Source: Paludibacter sp. | Lineage (GTDB): Bacteria; Bacteroidota; Bacteroidia; Bacteroidales; Paludibacteraceae | Direction: 5' to 3' | NCBI GenBank assembly: GCA_020049515.1 | Contig: JAIFKQ010000012.1 | Span: 1 to 45,438, forward strand | DNA: 45,438 nucleotides | Shown: piece after piece, positions 25,057-34,527 of the stretch | Position numbering within the stretch: position 1 is the stretch's first letter | Layout: every line of letters starts with the position of its first letter | Program-made: the position numbers and the translations under genes | Notes under the pieces: generated by a model | Seen by the model: only the letters and a program-made list of their open reading frames with translations | Told to the model about the DNA's origin: nothing | Databases searched by the model: none

Positions 25057-26373
25057 ATGCAAGTAATAAAATACCCTGAACGTGAAAAATGGAATACGCT
25101 ACTCTCACGTCCCACTTTTGATACTACGTCCCTTTTTGATACGGTTCAAAAAATTTTGGATGAAATAAAAAAGCGTGGCGATGAAGCCGTTAAGGAATAT
25201 ACCGAAATGTTTGATAAAGTACAGCTTGATACTCTTGAAGTAACCAAGGAAGAAATGGCTGAAGCTGACAAGCTTGTTTCAGTACATCTAAAACAAGCCA
25301 TTGAAATGGCACGCCGGAACATTTGGAAATTTCACTCCGAACAACAGCGCGAGTATCCCGAAATACAAACTTCGCCAGGCGTGTATTGTTGGCAAAAAGC
25401 CATTGCCATAGAGAAAGTGGGGTTGTACGTTCCAGGTGGAACAGCTCCACTATTTTCCACCGTTTTAATGTTGGGAATACCCGCACAAATAGCTGAATGT
25501 AAAGAAGTTATACTTTGCACACCACCCAATAAAGAAGGTAAAATTCATCCAGCTGTATTGTATGCTGCCAAAGTAGCGGGTGTTCATCGTATATTCAAAA
25601 TAGGTGGTACTCAGGCCATTGCAGCCATGGCTTATGGCACCGAAACTGTTCCGAAAGTATATAAAATTTTTGGTCCTGGCAATCAATATGTTACAGCAGC
25701 TAAGCAATTAGTATCCTTGCGTGATGTAGCTATCGATATGCCCGCTGGTCCATCGGAAGTAGAAATTATTGCTGACGACTCTGCCAATCCGATATTTTTG
25801 GCTGCCGATTTACTCTCTCAGGCCGAGCATGGTGTTGATAGTCAATCTATTTTAATTACCGTAAGCGAAAAATTGGTAGAACCTGTATTGGAACAAATAG
25901 AATTGCAACTAGAGCAACTTCCACGCAAAGAATTTGCACGCAAGGCACTGGAAAACAGCAAAATAATTGTGGTAAAAACATTGGATGAAGCAGTGGCCAT
26001 GACCAACGAATATGCACCGGAACATTTAATTATTTGCACCCGTTATTATCTGGGTGTGGCTGCCAATATTGTGAATGCGGGCTCCGTATTTTTGGGCAAT
26101 TATACACCCGAAAGTGCTGGAGATTATGCCTCGGGAACCAATCATACTTTGCCAACAAACGGCCATGCAAAGGCATATAGCGGTGTGAATTTAGACAGTT
26201 TTATTCGCAAAGTTACTTTCCAGCAAATTACTGAAGTGGGTCTTACAAACTTAAGCAATGCCATAATACTTATGGCCGAAAATGAAGAACTTCAGGCACA
26301 TAGCAATGCTGTGAAGGTGAGAATTAACGAGGAAAAAGAAGTGGTGGAAACCTATAGTAGCCATAGAAGATAA
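25057..26373 (+). CDS. hisD: Histidinol dehydrogenase
   Basis: HisD oxidises L-histidinol to L-histidine in two NAD-dependent steps, the last reactions of the pathway. At 438 aa it has the usual length. Hallmarks are GLYVPGGTAPLFSTVLMLGI PA, IFGPGNQYVTAAKQLV, MPAGPSEVEIIADDSANP, LLSQAEHGVDSQ and the zinc and catalytic segment ESAGDYASGTNHTLPTNGHA. All appear intact. It follows the HAD gene by 52 bp and precedes hisC by 131 bp. hisG, which usually stands before hisD in Bacteroidota, is absent here. Confidence 0.97.
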   Translation: MQVIKYPEREKWNTLLSRPTFDTTSLFDTVQKILDEIKKRGDEAVKEYTEMFDKVQLDTLEVTKEEMAEADKLVSVHLKQAIEMARRNIWKFHSEQQREYPEIQTSPGVYCWQKAIAIEKVGLYVPGGTAPLFSTVLMLGIPAQIAECKEVILCTPPNKEGKIHPAVLYAAKVAGVHRIFKIGGTQAIAAMAYGTETVPKVYKIFGPGNQYVTAAKQLVSLRDVAIDMPAGPSEVEIIADDSANPIFLAADLLSQAEHGVDSQSILITVSEKLVEPVLEQIELQLEQLPRKEFARKALENSKIIVVKTLDEAVAMTNEYAPEHLIICTRYYLGVAANIVNAGSVFLGNYTPESAGDYASGTNHTLPTNGHAKAYSGVNLDSFIRKVTFQQITEVGLTNLSNAIILMAENEELQAHSNAVKVRINEEKEVVETYSSHRR

Positions 26374-26463
26374 AACTTTATTTGCTTTGCGTTAATTGTT
26401 TTGCGTTATTGATAGTTATTTGCCAGTAACGATAATTTACAAATAAAATTTAGCATAAGTCGG

Positions 26464-26505
26464 TAGACTTTTGACATTAGACCTTTGACATTAGACCTAT
26501 TATAA
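26464..26505 (+). repeat. 14-bp tandem repeat before hisC
   Basis: TAGACTTTTGACAT (26464-26477), TAGACCTTTGACAT (26478-26491) and a partial third unit TAGACCTATTATAA run up to the hisC ATG. There are two near-identical units and one degenerate. It occupies the place where translation-initiation signals would be. Confidence 0.75.
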
Positions 26506-27530
26506 TGAACATACAAAAACTACTCCGTAATAATATCCGTGATTTACAACCCTATTCTTGCGCCCGCGACGAGTTCAAAGGCGAAGCTTCGGTGTATTTA
26601 GATGCCAACGAAAATCCCTACAATTCACCCTATAATCGCTATCCAGACCCATTGCAATGGGAAGTGAAAGAGCAAATTTCGGCAGTAAAGGGCATTCCTG
26701 CTGAGAATATCTTTCTGGGAAATGGTAGCGATGAACCAATTGATTTACTCTTTCGTGCTTTTTGCGAGCCGCGTATAGATAATGTGGTAGCCATTGAGCC
26801 CACTTATGGCATGTACAAAGTAAGTGCAGGCATTAACGATGTGGAATATCGCAAAGTATTGCTAGATGTTAATTTCCAATTTTCGGCCGATAAATTATTG
26901 GATGCTAGCAATTTATATACAAAAATAATTTGGCTTTGTTCACCAAATAATCCCACAGGAAACAGTTTAAATCGAGATGAAATAGTAAAACTTATAACTT
27001 CATTTGATGGCATTGTCGTTTTGGATGAAGCATATATTGATTTTGCAAGTGAAGCAAGTTTTGCAGTAAAATTGTTGGATTATCCAAATTTGGTAATTCT
27101 GCAAACCTTCTCAAAAGCGTGGGGAAATGCGGCCATTCGACTTGGTATGGCTTTTGCCTCAACTGAAATAATAGCGGTGCTGAATAAAATTAAATATCCT
27201 TACAACATTAATATTCTTACTCAAAAACATGCTTTAGCATCATTGAAAAATGCAAAACAAGTAAAAAAATGGGTGGAAATATTATTGGAAGAACGGGCAA
27301 ATTTAATAAATAAACTTGAACAACTTCCTTTGGTTCAACACATTTATCCTACCGATGCCAATTTTGTGTTGGTAAAAGTAAACGATGCCAATGAAATTTA
27401 TCAAAACCTTGTGGATAAGGGTATTATCGTTAGAAATCGTAACTCAGTAAGCTTGTGCAACGGCTGCCTGCGCATTACGGTGGGAACATTGGAAGAAAAT
27501 AAGATTTTGTTAGAAGAGCTCGCAAAATAA
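26505..27530 (+). CDS. hisC: Histidinol-phosphate aminotransferase
   Basis: A PLP-dependent enzyme making L-histidinol phosphate from imidazole-acetol phosphate and glutamate. At 341 aa it has the short Bacteroidota length. The N-terminal [20 protein letters not shown] block and [20 protein letters not shown] are diagnostic. NNPTGNSL and [13 protein letters not shown] hold cofactor-contacting residues, and the Schiff-base lysine is K204 in [17 protein letters not shown]. An Arg in CLRITVGT binds the substrate. It is in an operon with hisD. The next gene, 35 bp on, is a HEPN-type gene rather than hisB. Confidence 0.96.
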   Translation: MNIQKLLRNNIRDLQPYSCARDEFKGEASVYLDANENPYNSPYNRYPDPLQWEVKEQISAVKGIPAENIFLGNGSDEPIDLLFRAFCEPRIDNVVAIEPTYGMYKVSAGINDVEYRKVLLDVNFQFSADKLLDASNLYTKIIWLCSPNNPTGNSLNRDEIVKLITSFDGIVVLDEAYIDFASEASFAVKLLDYPNLVILQTFSKAWGNAAIRLGMAFASTEIIAVLNKIKYPYNINILTQKHALASLKNAKQVKKWVEILLEERANLINKLEQLPLVQHIYPTDANFVLVKVNDANEIYQNLVDKGIIVRNRNSVSLCNGCLRITVGTLEENKILLEELAK

Positions 27531-27565
27531 ATTTAACAGCAACTTTTTTCGCTCACATTCTGGAA

Positions 27566-27970
27566 ATGAAAGATATACGTTGGCAGCAGCGTTTTATTAA
27601 TTTTAATAAGGCTTTTTATCAACTAGAAAAATTTATTCAAGTAGAAATACTGAATGAAATGGAAGAGCAAGGTTTAATAAAGTCATTTGAATACACTTAT
27701 GAATTAGCCTGGAAAACGGTGCAAGATCTGTTAAAAGAAAAAGGATACATTGATATAAATGGACCAAAACCAGTAATACAACAAAGTTTCCAGGATGGAT
27801 ATATTACTGAAGGAAAGGGGTGGATGAGAATGCATAACAGTCGGAATTTAACCTTTCATACTTACAATCAAACCACAGCCAATGAGGTAATTGAAAGTAT
27901 TAGGAATGAATATTATTTCCTTTTAAATAGCTTGCAAGTAAGACTTAGTGAAGAAATAGAAGGAAAATAA
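27566..27970 (+). CDS. HEPN-domain protein (HI0074 / HepT-like toxin candidate)
   Basis: A 134-aa all-helical protein of the HI0074/NTase_sub_bind family (a HEPN branch). The family-typical segment SFEYTYELAWKTVQDLLKEK is present. The motif RNLTFHTY gives R93, H98 and Y100, matching the RX4HXY motif of HepT toxins, in which R and H form the RNase site and Y is the residue AMPylated by the partner. It is followed 2 bp later by a minimal nucleotidyltransferase, the cognate arrangement. It is placed between hisC and pheT with no flanking repeats of its own. Toxin activity is inferred from motif and pairing; HI0074-type proteins have also been called substrate-binding subunits. Confidence 0.85.
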   Translation: MKDIRWQQRFINFNKAFYQLEKFIQVEILNEMEEQGLIKSFEYTYELAWKTVQDLLKEKGYIDINGPKPVIQQSFQDGYITEGKGWMRMHNSRNLTFHTYNQTTANEVIESIRNEYYFLLNSLQVRLSEEIEGK

Positions 27971-27972
27971 AG

Positions 27973-28287
27973 ATGAACAACGAATCACAATATGGTATAA
28001 GTCAGTCTGATATACAAGAAATTATTTCGGCAATTGTACAAAATGATAAAATCACCAAAATAATACTTTTTGGATCGAGGGCAAAAGGAAATTTCAAAGC
28101 AGGATCTGATATTGATTTGGCTTTAGTTGGCTTAGACTTAAAGTTAAATGACATTTTAGATGCAACTATCGAAATTGAGAAACTAAATTTGCCTTACAAG
28201 TTTGACCTAATAATTTACAACCGAATTACAGAAAGTGCTTTGATTGAGCACATTGAAAGAAAAGGAATTATTTTGTACAATAAATAA
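27973..28287 (+). CDS. Minimal nucleotidyltransferase (HI0073 / MntA-like antitoxin candidate)
   Basis: A 104-aa MNT-fold protein. The catalytic signature is GSRAKGNFKAGSDID (residues 34-48), a GSX10DXD motif with D46 and D48; the third acidic residue is probably D78 in KFDLIIYN. MntA enzymes transfer AMP to the HEPN toxin and so silence it. The start codon lies 2 bp after the HEPN gene's stop, which implies one message and coupled translation. The protein is complete. Its AT content is similar to its neighbours, so transfer is not obvious from composition. Confidence 0.87.
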   Translation: MNNESQYGISQSDIQEIISAIVQNDKITKIILFGSRAKGNFKAGSDIDLALVGLDLKLNDILDATIEIEKLNLPYKFDLIIYNRITESALIEHIERKGIILYNK

Positions 28288-28443
28288 TAAAAATATTTTT
28301 AAATAATTATTCCTAATAATTTATTTTTAAATAAATAAAATAATAATAATATAGTCAACTTAAAATAAAGAATTTGAATTGATATACCTTTATATCAAAA
28401 AGACATTTAACTCAGAATTGAAAAAAAATAAAATTAAACACGT

Positions 28444-30903
28444 ATGAATATATCGTATAATTGGCTGAAGCAGTATATTAACATAGACATTACGCCTGAT
28501 GCATTATCAAAAGCGTTAACTTCTATAGGTTTGGAAGTTGGCGGAGTTGAAAAAGTTCAAACCATCAAAGGCGGATTAGACGGATTGGTAATTGGACAGG
28601 TACTGACATGCATTATTCATGAAAATTCAGACCATTTACATGTTTGTACTGTGAATGTAGGAGAAGATGAGCCCTTGCAAATTGTATGTGGAGCACCAAA
28701 TGTAGCCTCAGGACAAAAAGTAGTGGTGGCAACTGTAGGCACAAAACTATATTCAGGCGAAGATAGTTTCAGCATAAAACGGTCGAAAATACGTGGTGTA
28801 GAGTCGTTTGGGATGATTTGCGCGGAGGATGAAATTGGCGTTGGAACGAGTCATGATGGTATTATCATTTTGCCAGCCGATGTTCAAATTGGCATGTTGG
28901 CCAAAGATTATTACGGAATAAAGGACGATACATTGCTGGAAGTGGATATTACACCTAACCGCGTGGATGCTGCCTCGCATTTTGGTGTGGCACGAGATGT
29001 GGCTGCATTTTTTGCCCTAAAAGATGCTTCGGTAAAGCTTATCAAACCGTCTGTAGATGCTTTTAAGGTTCAAAACACAAACTTGAGCATTCCTGTAACT
29101 GTTGAAAACACAGATGCTTGTCCACGATATTCTGCTGTCACTATTTCGGGTGTAAAAGTGACCGAATCGCCAGAATGGTTGAAGAATTACTTGCTAGTCA
29201 TTGGGTTACGTCCTATCAACAACGTAGTGGATATCACCAACTTTGTGTTGCACGAAATGGGACAGCCATTGCATGCTTTTGATGCAGATAAAATAAAAGG
29301 TGGCGAAGTGCGCGTGAAAAATTTGGCAGATGGAACTTCATTTACGACTTTGGATGGTGTGGAACGTAAGTTAAATGCAGCCGATTTGATGATTTGCAAT
29401 GCTGAAGAGCCGATGTGCATTGGCGGCGTTTTTGGTGGTGCGGATTCTGGCGTTACAGAAACTACTCAAAATGTATTTCTGGAAAGTGCTTATTTTAATC
29501 CTGTTACGATAAGAAAAACGGCGCGTCGTCATGTTTTGAACACTGATGCATCTTTCCGCTTTGAACGTGGATGCGACCCTACAAACACTATTTACGTGTT
29601 GAAAAGGTGTGCGTTGCTGATTCAGGAAGTGGCTGGCGGACAAATTTCGAGCGACATTCTGGATATTTACCCTGAGGAAGTGAAACCGTTTGTGGTGGAA
29701 CTAGCATTGGAAAAAGTAAATTCATTGATTGGTAAGGAAATTGGAAAAGAGAATATTGAAACCATTTTGGGTGCACTCGAAATGGAGATTGTAAGTAGTA
29801 CAGAAGAAGGATACGTTCTGCACGTTCCCGCATATCGTGTTGATGTACAACGCGATGTGGATGTGATTGAGGATATTTTGCGAATTTATGGTTATAACAA
29901 TGTAGAGATTGGCGATAAACTGAAATCGAATTTAAGTTTCAGCGATAAACCAGACAGTTACAAATTACAAAACCTGATAGCAGAGCAATTGACTGCACAA
30001 GGTTTTAACGAAGTGCTGAATAACTCGCTCACAAAAGGGGCTTATTATAATGATTTAACTTCATTTCCAGCGGGGAAAAGTGTAAAAATACTAAACTCGC
30101 TCAGTTCCGATTTGAGTGTTATGCGTCAAACTTTACTTTTTGGAGGATTGGAAAATATTGCCAGAAACGTGAATCGTCGGAGCACAGACCTTAAACTTTA
30201 CGAATTTGGAAACTGTTATTATTATAACGTTGAAGATAGAAAAGAGGGAGATGCCATGGCGCCTTATTCAGAAGATTTTCATCTAGGATTATGGCTTACA
30301 GGCAATAAAAGAGCACAATCGTGGACTGCAGCCGATGAAAAATCGAGCGTGTTTGAATTGAAAGCGTACATCGAAAATGTATTCAAAAGATTGGGGATAA
30401 ACTTGCGCAAATTGGTAATTGGTGAATACTCCGACGATATATTGAGCGAAGCATTATCGGTTTATAGCGCATCAGGAAAAAAATTAGCAGTATATGGAAT
30501 TGTTCATCCAAAGATGCGAAAAATGATTGATATTGAAGTAGATGTGTTTTATGCGGATTTAAACTGGACATTAATTATCAGCGAATTAAGTGATAAAAGT
30601 GTACGTTATACCGAAATATCTAAATATCCAGAAGTGAAGCGCGATTTGGCTTTATTGATTGATAAGAGTGTAACTTACGCTGAAATTGAGAAAATTGCGT
30701 ATGAAACGGAACGGAAATTATTGAAAAAAGTAAATCTGTTTGATGTTTATGAAGGCAAAAATTTGGAAGCTGGTAAAAAATCTTATGCAGTAAGTTTCTT
30801 GTTACAAGACGACACCAAAACCCTTACTGACAATCAGATTGAAGGAATAATGAAAAAGTTACAAATTAATTTTGAAACAAAACTTGGAGCGAAATTAAGA
30901 TAG
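28444..30903 (+). CDS. pheT: Phenylalanyl-tRNA synthetase beta subunit
   Basis: The beta subunit of the (alpha-beta)2 PheRS that charges tRNA-Phe. At 819 aa it is complete. In order it has an N-terminal NISYNWLKQYINIDITPDAL block and an EMAP/OB-fold tRNA-binding domain (about residues 40-150, GLVIGQVLTCIIHENSDHLH). The B3/4 editing domain follows, with NNVVDITNFVLHEMGQPLHA. Then come B5, the catalytic-like core (RNVNRRSTDLKLYEFGNCYY) and a C-terminal anticodon-binding FDX-ACB domain (KYPEVKRDLALLIDKSVTYA). The pheS alpha gene is not adjacent. The 156-bp leader is very AT-rich, with no box I can assert. Confidence 0.97.
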   Translation: MNISYNWLKQYINIDITPDALSKALTSIGLEVGGVEKVQTIKGGLDGLVIGQVLTCIIHENSDHLHVCTVNVGEDEPLQIVCGAPNVASGQKVVVATVGTKLYSGEDSFSIKRSKIRGVESFGMICAEDEIGVGTSHDGIIILPADVQIGMLAKDYYGIKDDTLLEVDITPNRVDAASHFGVARDVAAFFALKDASVKLIKPSVDAFKVQNTNLSIPVTVENTDACPRYSAVTISGVKVTESPEWLKNYLLVIGLRPINNVVDITNFVLHEMGQPLHAFDADKIKGGEVRVKNLADGTSFTTLDGVERKLNAADLMICNAEEPMCIGGVFGGADSGVTETTQNVFLESAYFNPVTIRKTARRHVLNTDASFRFERGCDPTNTIYVLKRCALLIQEVAGGQISSDILDIYPEEVKPFVVELALEKVNSLIGKEIGKENIETILGALEMEIVSSTEEGYVLHVPAYRVDVQRDVDVIEDILRIYGYNNVEIGDKLKSNLSFSDKPDSYKLQNLIAEQLTAQGFNEVLNNSLTKGAYYNDLTSFPAGKSVKILNSLSSDLSVMRQTLLFGGLENIARNVNRRSTDLKLYEFGNCYYYNVEDRKEGDAMAPYSEDFHLGLWLTGNKRAQSWTAADEKSSVFELKAYIENVFKRLGINLRKLVIGEYSDDILSEALSVYSASGKKLAVYGIVHPKMRKMIDIEVDVFYADLNWTLIISELSDKSVRYTEISKYPEVKRDLALLIDKSVTYAEIEKIAYETERKLLKKVNLFDVYEGKNLEAGKKSYAVSFLLQDDTKTLTDNQIEGIMKKLQINFETKLGAKLR

Positions 30904-30932
30904 AAAAAAATGATTTGAAAATTTTTTGCAGT

Positions 30933-30988
30933 TTAAAACTTTAAACTCTCAAACCTTCAAACCTTCAAATCCTCAAATCCTCAAACCT
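30933..30988 (+). repeat. 8-bp tandem repeat between pheT and the PLP-enzyme gene
   Basis: Seven consecutive octamers: TTAAAACT, TTAAACTC, TCAAACCT, TCAAACCT, TCAAATCC, TCAAATCC and TCAAACCT. The last five are exact TCAAAYCY units. It ends 17 bp before the ATG at 31006. Confidence 0.85.
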
Positions 30989-31005
30989 AGAAACTATTAA
31001 AAAAA

Positions 31006-32244
31006 ATGGATAATCATAAACTTTCATTCAACGGACAGATTTTACATACGCCCTACCCTTTTTCGGATGCATATAATTCGTTGAGCATGCCTGTGTACCT
31101 CACGGCAGCTTATGAGTTTGATACGGCCGAAGAAATGGAGGCAGCTTTTATTGGCAAATCTGCTAATCACACTTACTCGCGAATAACCAATCCTACGGTT
31201 CAATACTTTGAAAACAGGGTGCAAAATATTACTGGAGCACTGAGTGTTACGGCTCTGAACTCGGGAATGGCTGCCATTAGTAATGCCATTATTACTTTGG
31301 CCCAAACTGGTAGCAATATTGTTACGTCCCGCCATTTGTTTGGCAATACCTATTCGTTTTTTGCCAATACAATGGCATCCTTTGGGGTTGAAACACGATT
31401 TTGCGATTTGACCAATCCTTATGAAGTAGAAGCTCACATCGATGCCAACACTTGTGCAATCTTTCTAGAGATAATCACCAACCCACAACTAGAAGTGGCT
31501 GATTTAAAGGCACTTTCGGCCATTGCAAAACAAATTGGAGTTCCTATTGTTGCCGACACAACCATTATTCCTTTCTGTGCTTTTAAAGCTAAAGATTGGG
31601 GGATAAATATTGAGATTGTATCCAGCACAAAATATATTTCGGGTGGTGCAACTAGTCTGGGTGGTTTAATAATTGATTACGGAAACTTCAATTGGTTATC
31701 CTCTCCCAAATTACATACTTTGGCCAAGGAGTTTGGTCCTGCAGCCTACACCGTAAAGCTTCGAAAAGAAATTCATCGTAATTTAGGTGCTTACATGACA
31801 CCGCAAGTGGCTTATATGCAGAATCTTGGTTTGGAAACTTTGTCTATTCGATACGAACGTTCTACAAAAACCTGTCAGCAGTTGAGCGAAAGATTGGTGA
31901 AAGTTCCAAAGGTAGAATCCGTCAATTATACAGGACTTCCTTTTAACTCCTTTCACGCATTGAGCAATAGTCAGTTTGGCGAGCGTCCAGGTGCTATGTT
32001 TACGTTCAATCTGGCATCGCGCGAAGCATGTTTTAGCTTTCTAAACAAACTAAAGCTAATAAAAAGAGCCACTAACTTATTCGACAATAAGACATTGGCT
32101 ATTCATCCTGCTAGTACTATTTTTGGTAATTTTACTGAAGCAGTACGGCGCGACATGCATGTTTCTGACAAAACAATTCGTATTTCTGTCGGTTTGGAAG
32201 AAGTTGAAGATTTGTTTCGGGATATAAATCAGGCTTTATTATAG
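31006..32244 (+). CDS. Cys/Met-metabolism PLP-dependent enzyme (O-acetylhomoserine sulfhydrylase / methionine gamma-lyase group)
   Basis: A 412-aa fold-type I PLP enzyme of the gamma-family. TYSRITNPTVQYFENRVQNI, then ALNSGMAAISNAII hold cofactor contacts. The Schiff-base lysine is K209 in SSTKYISGGATSLGGLIIDY. The C-terminal SIGLEEVEDLFRDI pattern (here VGLEEVEDLFRDINQALL) is diagnostic. The missing 'H' of many relatives (SATKYxxGH replaced by SGGAT) fits the O-acetylhomoserine group, but gamma-lyase and cystathionine gamma-synthase are not excluded. No met or cys gene is adjacent. A bidirectional terminator follows. Confidence 0.88.
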   Translation: MDNHKLSFNGQILHTPYPFSDAYNSLSMPVYLTAAYEFDTAEEMEAAFIGKSANHTYSRITNPTVQYFENRVQNITGALSVTALNSGMAAISNAIITLAQTGSNIVTSRHLFGNTYSFFANTMASFGVETRFCDLTNPYEVEAHIDANTCAIFLEIITNPQLEVADLKALSAIAKQIGVPIVADTTIIPFCAFKAKDWGINIEIVSSTKYISGGATSLGGLIIDYGNFNWLSSPKLHTLAKEFGPAAYTVKLRKEIHRNLGAYMTPQVAYMQNLGLETLSIRYERSTKTCQQLSERLVKVPKVESVNYTGLPFNSFHALSNSQFGERPGAMFTFNLASREACFSFLNKLKLIKRATNLFDNKTLAIHPASTIFGNFTEAVRRDMHVSDKTIRISVGLEEVEDLFRDINQALL

Positions 32245-32300
32245 TAGAATCTACCCCCCTAAATTTCAATAAAAACTCGTAATTTTATATTAGCACATCA

Positions 32301-32336
32301 AAAAAAGGGACGCAAATTTATTGCGTCCCTTTTTTT
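32301..32336. terminator. Bidirectional terminator between the PLP enzyme and nqrF
   Basis: Stem GGGACGCAA / TTGCGTCCC (32307-32315 with 32321-32329), loop ATTTA, flanked by A6 on the left and T7 on the right. It can end both converging transcripts. Confidence 0.9.
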
Positions 32337-32352
32337 GATTGTTATAGTGGAA

Positions 32353-33615
32353 TTATGCTCCAAAATCATCAAATCTGAGCATTTCTGGCGGTACACCCAA
32401 ACTGTCGAGCATACCTTCAACTGCTTTAGCCATTGGGCCAGGACCACACATATAGTATTCAATATCTTCTGGCGAATCTTGCTCTTTCAAGTAATTCTCA
32501 AATATTACATTGTGAATAAAACCAACATAGCCTGTCCATTTATCTTCTGGCTGTGGTTCACTAAGTGCAATGTTGAAACTGAAATTTGGAAATTCAGCTT
32601 CCAATTTTCGGAAATCAGGTTCGTAGAAAACTTCATTTTTAGACCGAGCACCATACCAATAGGATATTTTACGGTCACTAATTTTTAATGTTTCAAGTAG
32701 ATGTAAAATGTGTGAACGAAGTGGCGCCATACCAGCTCCACCGCCTATATAAAGCATTTCTCTTTTTGAATCTATCACTGGGAAAAACTCGCCAAAAGGA
32801 CCTGATACCTTAACTTTATCGCCTGGCTTAAGGTTGAAAATATAAGAAGAACAAAGGCCTGGTTTCACATTTTCGAAACCACCAATAGCACGGTTAAAAG
32901 GTGGCGTTGCAATACGAACATTAAGCATAACTATATCACCCTCAGCTGGATAGTTGGCCATTGAATAAGCTCGCATAGTTTCTTCTTCATTTTTGCATGC
33001 TAAATCCCAAAGTTTCATTTTGTCCCAATCGGTACGAAAACGATCCTGTACTTCAAAATCTGAGAATTTAATATCATACTTAGGAACATCAATTTGAATA
33101 TATCCACCCGATGTAAAATTCAAATGTTCACCTTCAGGCAATTTAACGATAAGTTCTTTTATAAAAGTAGCCACATTATTGTTTGAAACCACTTCGCATT
33201 CCCATTTCTTAACACCCAAAATGGCTTCATCCATTTTAATAGTCATGTCATTTTTTACTTTAACCTGACAGCCAAGCCTCCAATTATCTTTTATCTCTTT
33301 GCGGGTAAAATGCACAGTTTCGGTAGGTAAAATCTCACCACCGCCTTCAATAACCTGACATTTACATTGAGCGCATGAACCACCACCACCACAAGCCGAT
33401 GGAAGATAAATGGATTGAGAAGATAAAGTAGTTAACAATGTGCTACCAGCTTCTGCCAACACTACTTTTTCACCATTAATGGTAATGGTAACATTCCCAG
33501 ATGAAACTAAATAGCGTTTTGCAATTAATAGCATACCTACTAAAAGCAAAATTACAAAAAGGAAAACTGCCAGACTGGCGAATAAAATAACATTTGAACC
33601 TACTGCTAAAATCAT
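32353..33615 (-). CDS. nqrF: Na+-NQR subunit F (NADH dehydrogenase / 2Fe-2S)
   Basis: The entry point of electrons from NADH into Na+-NQR. An N-terminal membrane helix (residues 10-32) is followed by a ferredoxin domain with cysteines C75, C81, C84 (CGGGGSCAQC) and C116. Then come FAD- and NADH-binding domains: GPFGEFFPV, MLYIGGGAGMAPLRSHILHL and EYYMCGPGPMAKAV. The C-terminal LRFDDFGA is typical. At 420 aa it is a normal length. Last gene of the nqrABCDEF order on the minus strand; a shared bidirectional terminator lies just downstream. Confidence 0.98.
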   Translation of the reverse strand: MILAVGSNVILFASLAVFLFVILLLVGMLLIAKRYLVSSGNVTITINGEKVVLAEAGSTLLTTLSSQSIYLPSACGGGGSCAQCKCQVIEGGGEILPTETVHFTRKEIKDNWRLGCQVKVKNDMTIKMDEAILGVKKWECEVVSNNNVATFIKELIVKLPEGEHLNFTSGGYIQIDVPKYDIKFSDFEVQDRFRTDWDKMKLWDLACKNEEETMRAYSMANYPAEGDIVMLNVRIATPPFNRAIGGFENVKPGLCSSYIFNLKPGDKVKVSGPFGEFFPVIDSKREMLYIGGGAGMAPLRSHILHLLETLKISDRKISYWYGARSKNEVFYEPDFRKLEAEFPNFSFNIALSEPQPEDKWTGYVGFIHNVIFENYLKEQDSPEDIEYYMCGPGPMAKAVEGMLDSLGVPPEMLRFDDFGA

Positions 33616-33737
33616 GAGAAATAGTTGTTTGTTTATTCAATTACCTCTTTATGAGGCTTTGTAAAATCAAAAAATAGAGAAACTTAGAACCAAAAATGAG
33701 TTATTTCACATTCCCGTTTTAAGTGATGTAGCTGATA

Positions 33738-34355
33738 TTATATTTTCAATCCAGAAAAACACATAAATGCAATGCCCATCAAAGCCACAGTAATAAATGT
33801 AATACCCAAGCCTCGTAATGGTGCAGGCACATCCGAGTATTCCATTTTTTCTCGTATAGCAGCCAGTCCAACAATAGCCAATGTCCAACCCACACCCGAA
33901 CCAATAGCGTAAGAAGTAGTCTCTGCCACATTGTTAAAAGCTCGTTGTTGCATAAACAATGAGCCACCCATGATAGCACAGTTTACAGCAATAAGGGGTA
34001 AGAAAATTCCCAACGAGGAATAAAGCGAAGGACTGAATTTTTCAACTGCCATTTCTACCAACTGTGTCATGGCAGCAATAACTGCAATAAAAAGAATGAA
34101 AGCTAAATAGCTCAAATCAAGATCCTTTAGGTTTGGACTAAGCCAAGTTAGAGCACCTTCTTTAAGCACATGCACTTCCAGCAAATAATTTATTGGAAGT
34201 GTAATTGCCAACACAAAAATTACCGCCATTCCCAATCCAATGGATGTTTTCACATTTTTTGAAACGGCAAGATAAGAGCACATTCCCAAAAAATAAGCAA
34301 AAATCATATTGTCGACAAATATCGACTTAACAAAAATACTAGCTACGTTTTCCAT
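33738..34355 (-). CDS. nqrE: Na+-NQR subunit E
   Basis: A membrane subunit of about six helices that, with NqrD, forms the core of the pump around an internal iron site. At 205 aa it starts [38 protein letters not shown], as in the family. [17 protein letters not shown] is the second internal repeat; the cysteines near both half-repeats are candidate iron ligands. Gap to nqrD is 172 bp and to nqrF 122 bp. Confidence 0.97.
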   Translation of the reverse strand: MENVASIFVKSIFVDNMIFAYFLGMCSYLAVSKNVKTSIGLGMAVIFVLAITLPINYLLEVHVLKEGALTWLSPNLKDLDLSYLAFILFIAVIAAMTQLVEMAVEKFSPSLYSSLGIFLPLIAVNCAIMGGSLFMQQRAFNNVAETTSYAIGSGVGWTLAIVGLAAIREKMEYSDVPAPLRGLGITFITVALMGIAFMCFSGLKI

Positions 34356-34527
34356 ATAATTTACAAAAAACCCTTAACCCAATTGGTGGAATAAGAGATG
34401 ATAATATTAACTTATACTAATTCCTTGAATAATTCATTTAAAATCAGGTACTTGGCAAAAATAGAGAACCAATACTGACTTCGTTTTACTTCATTTAACC
34501 ATCTCAATATAAGATGAGCAAATTTAT

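Noticed and set aside
28381-28396. GATATACCTTTATATC hairpin as a pheT attenuator
   Set aside because: Only six A/T pairs, no T tract and no leader peptide rich in Phe codons; too weak to call.
30933-30988. CRISPR array
   Set aside because: Units are 8 bp and contiguous with no spacers; this is a simple tandem repeat. No CRISPR-like array was seen anywhere in the window.
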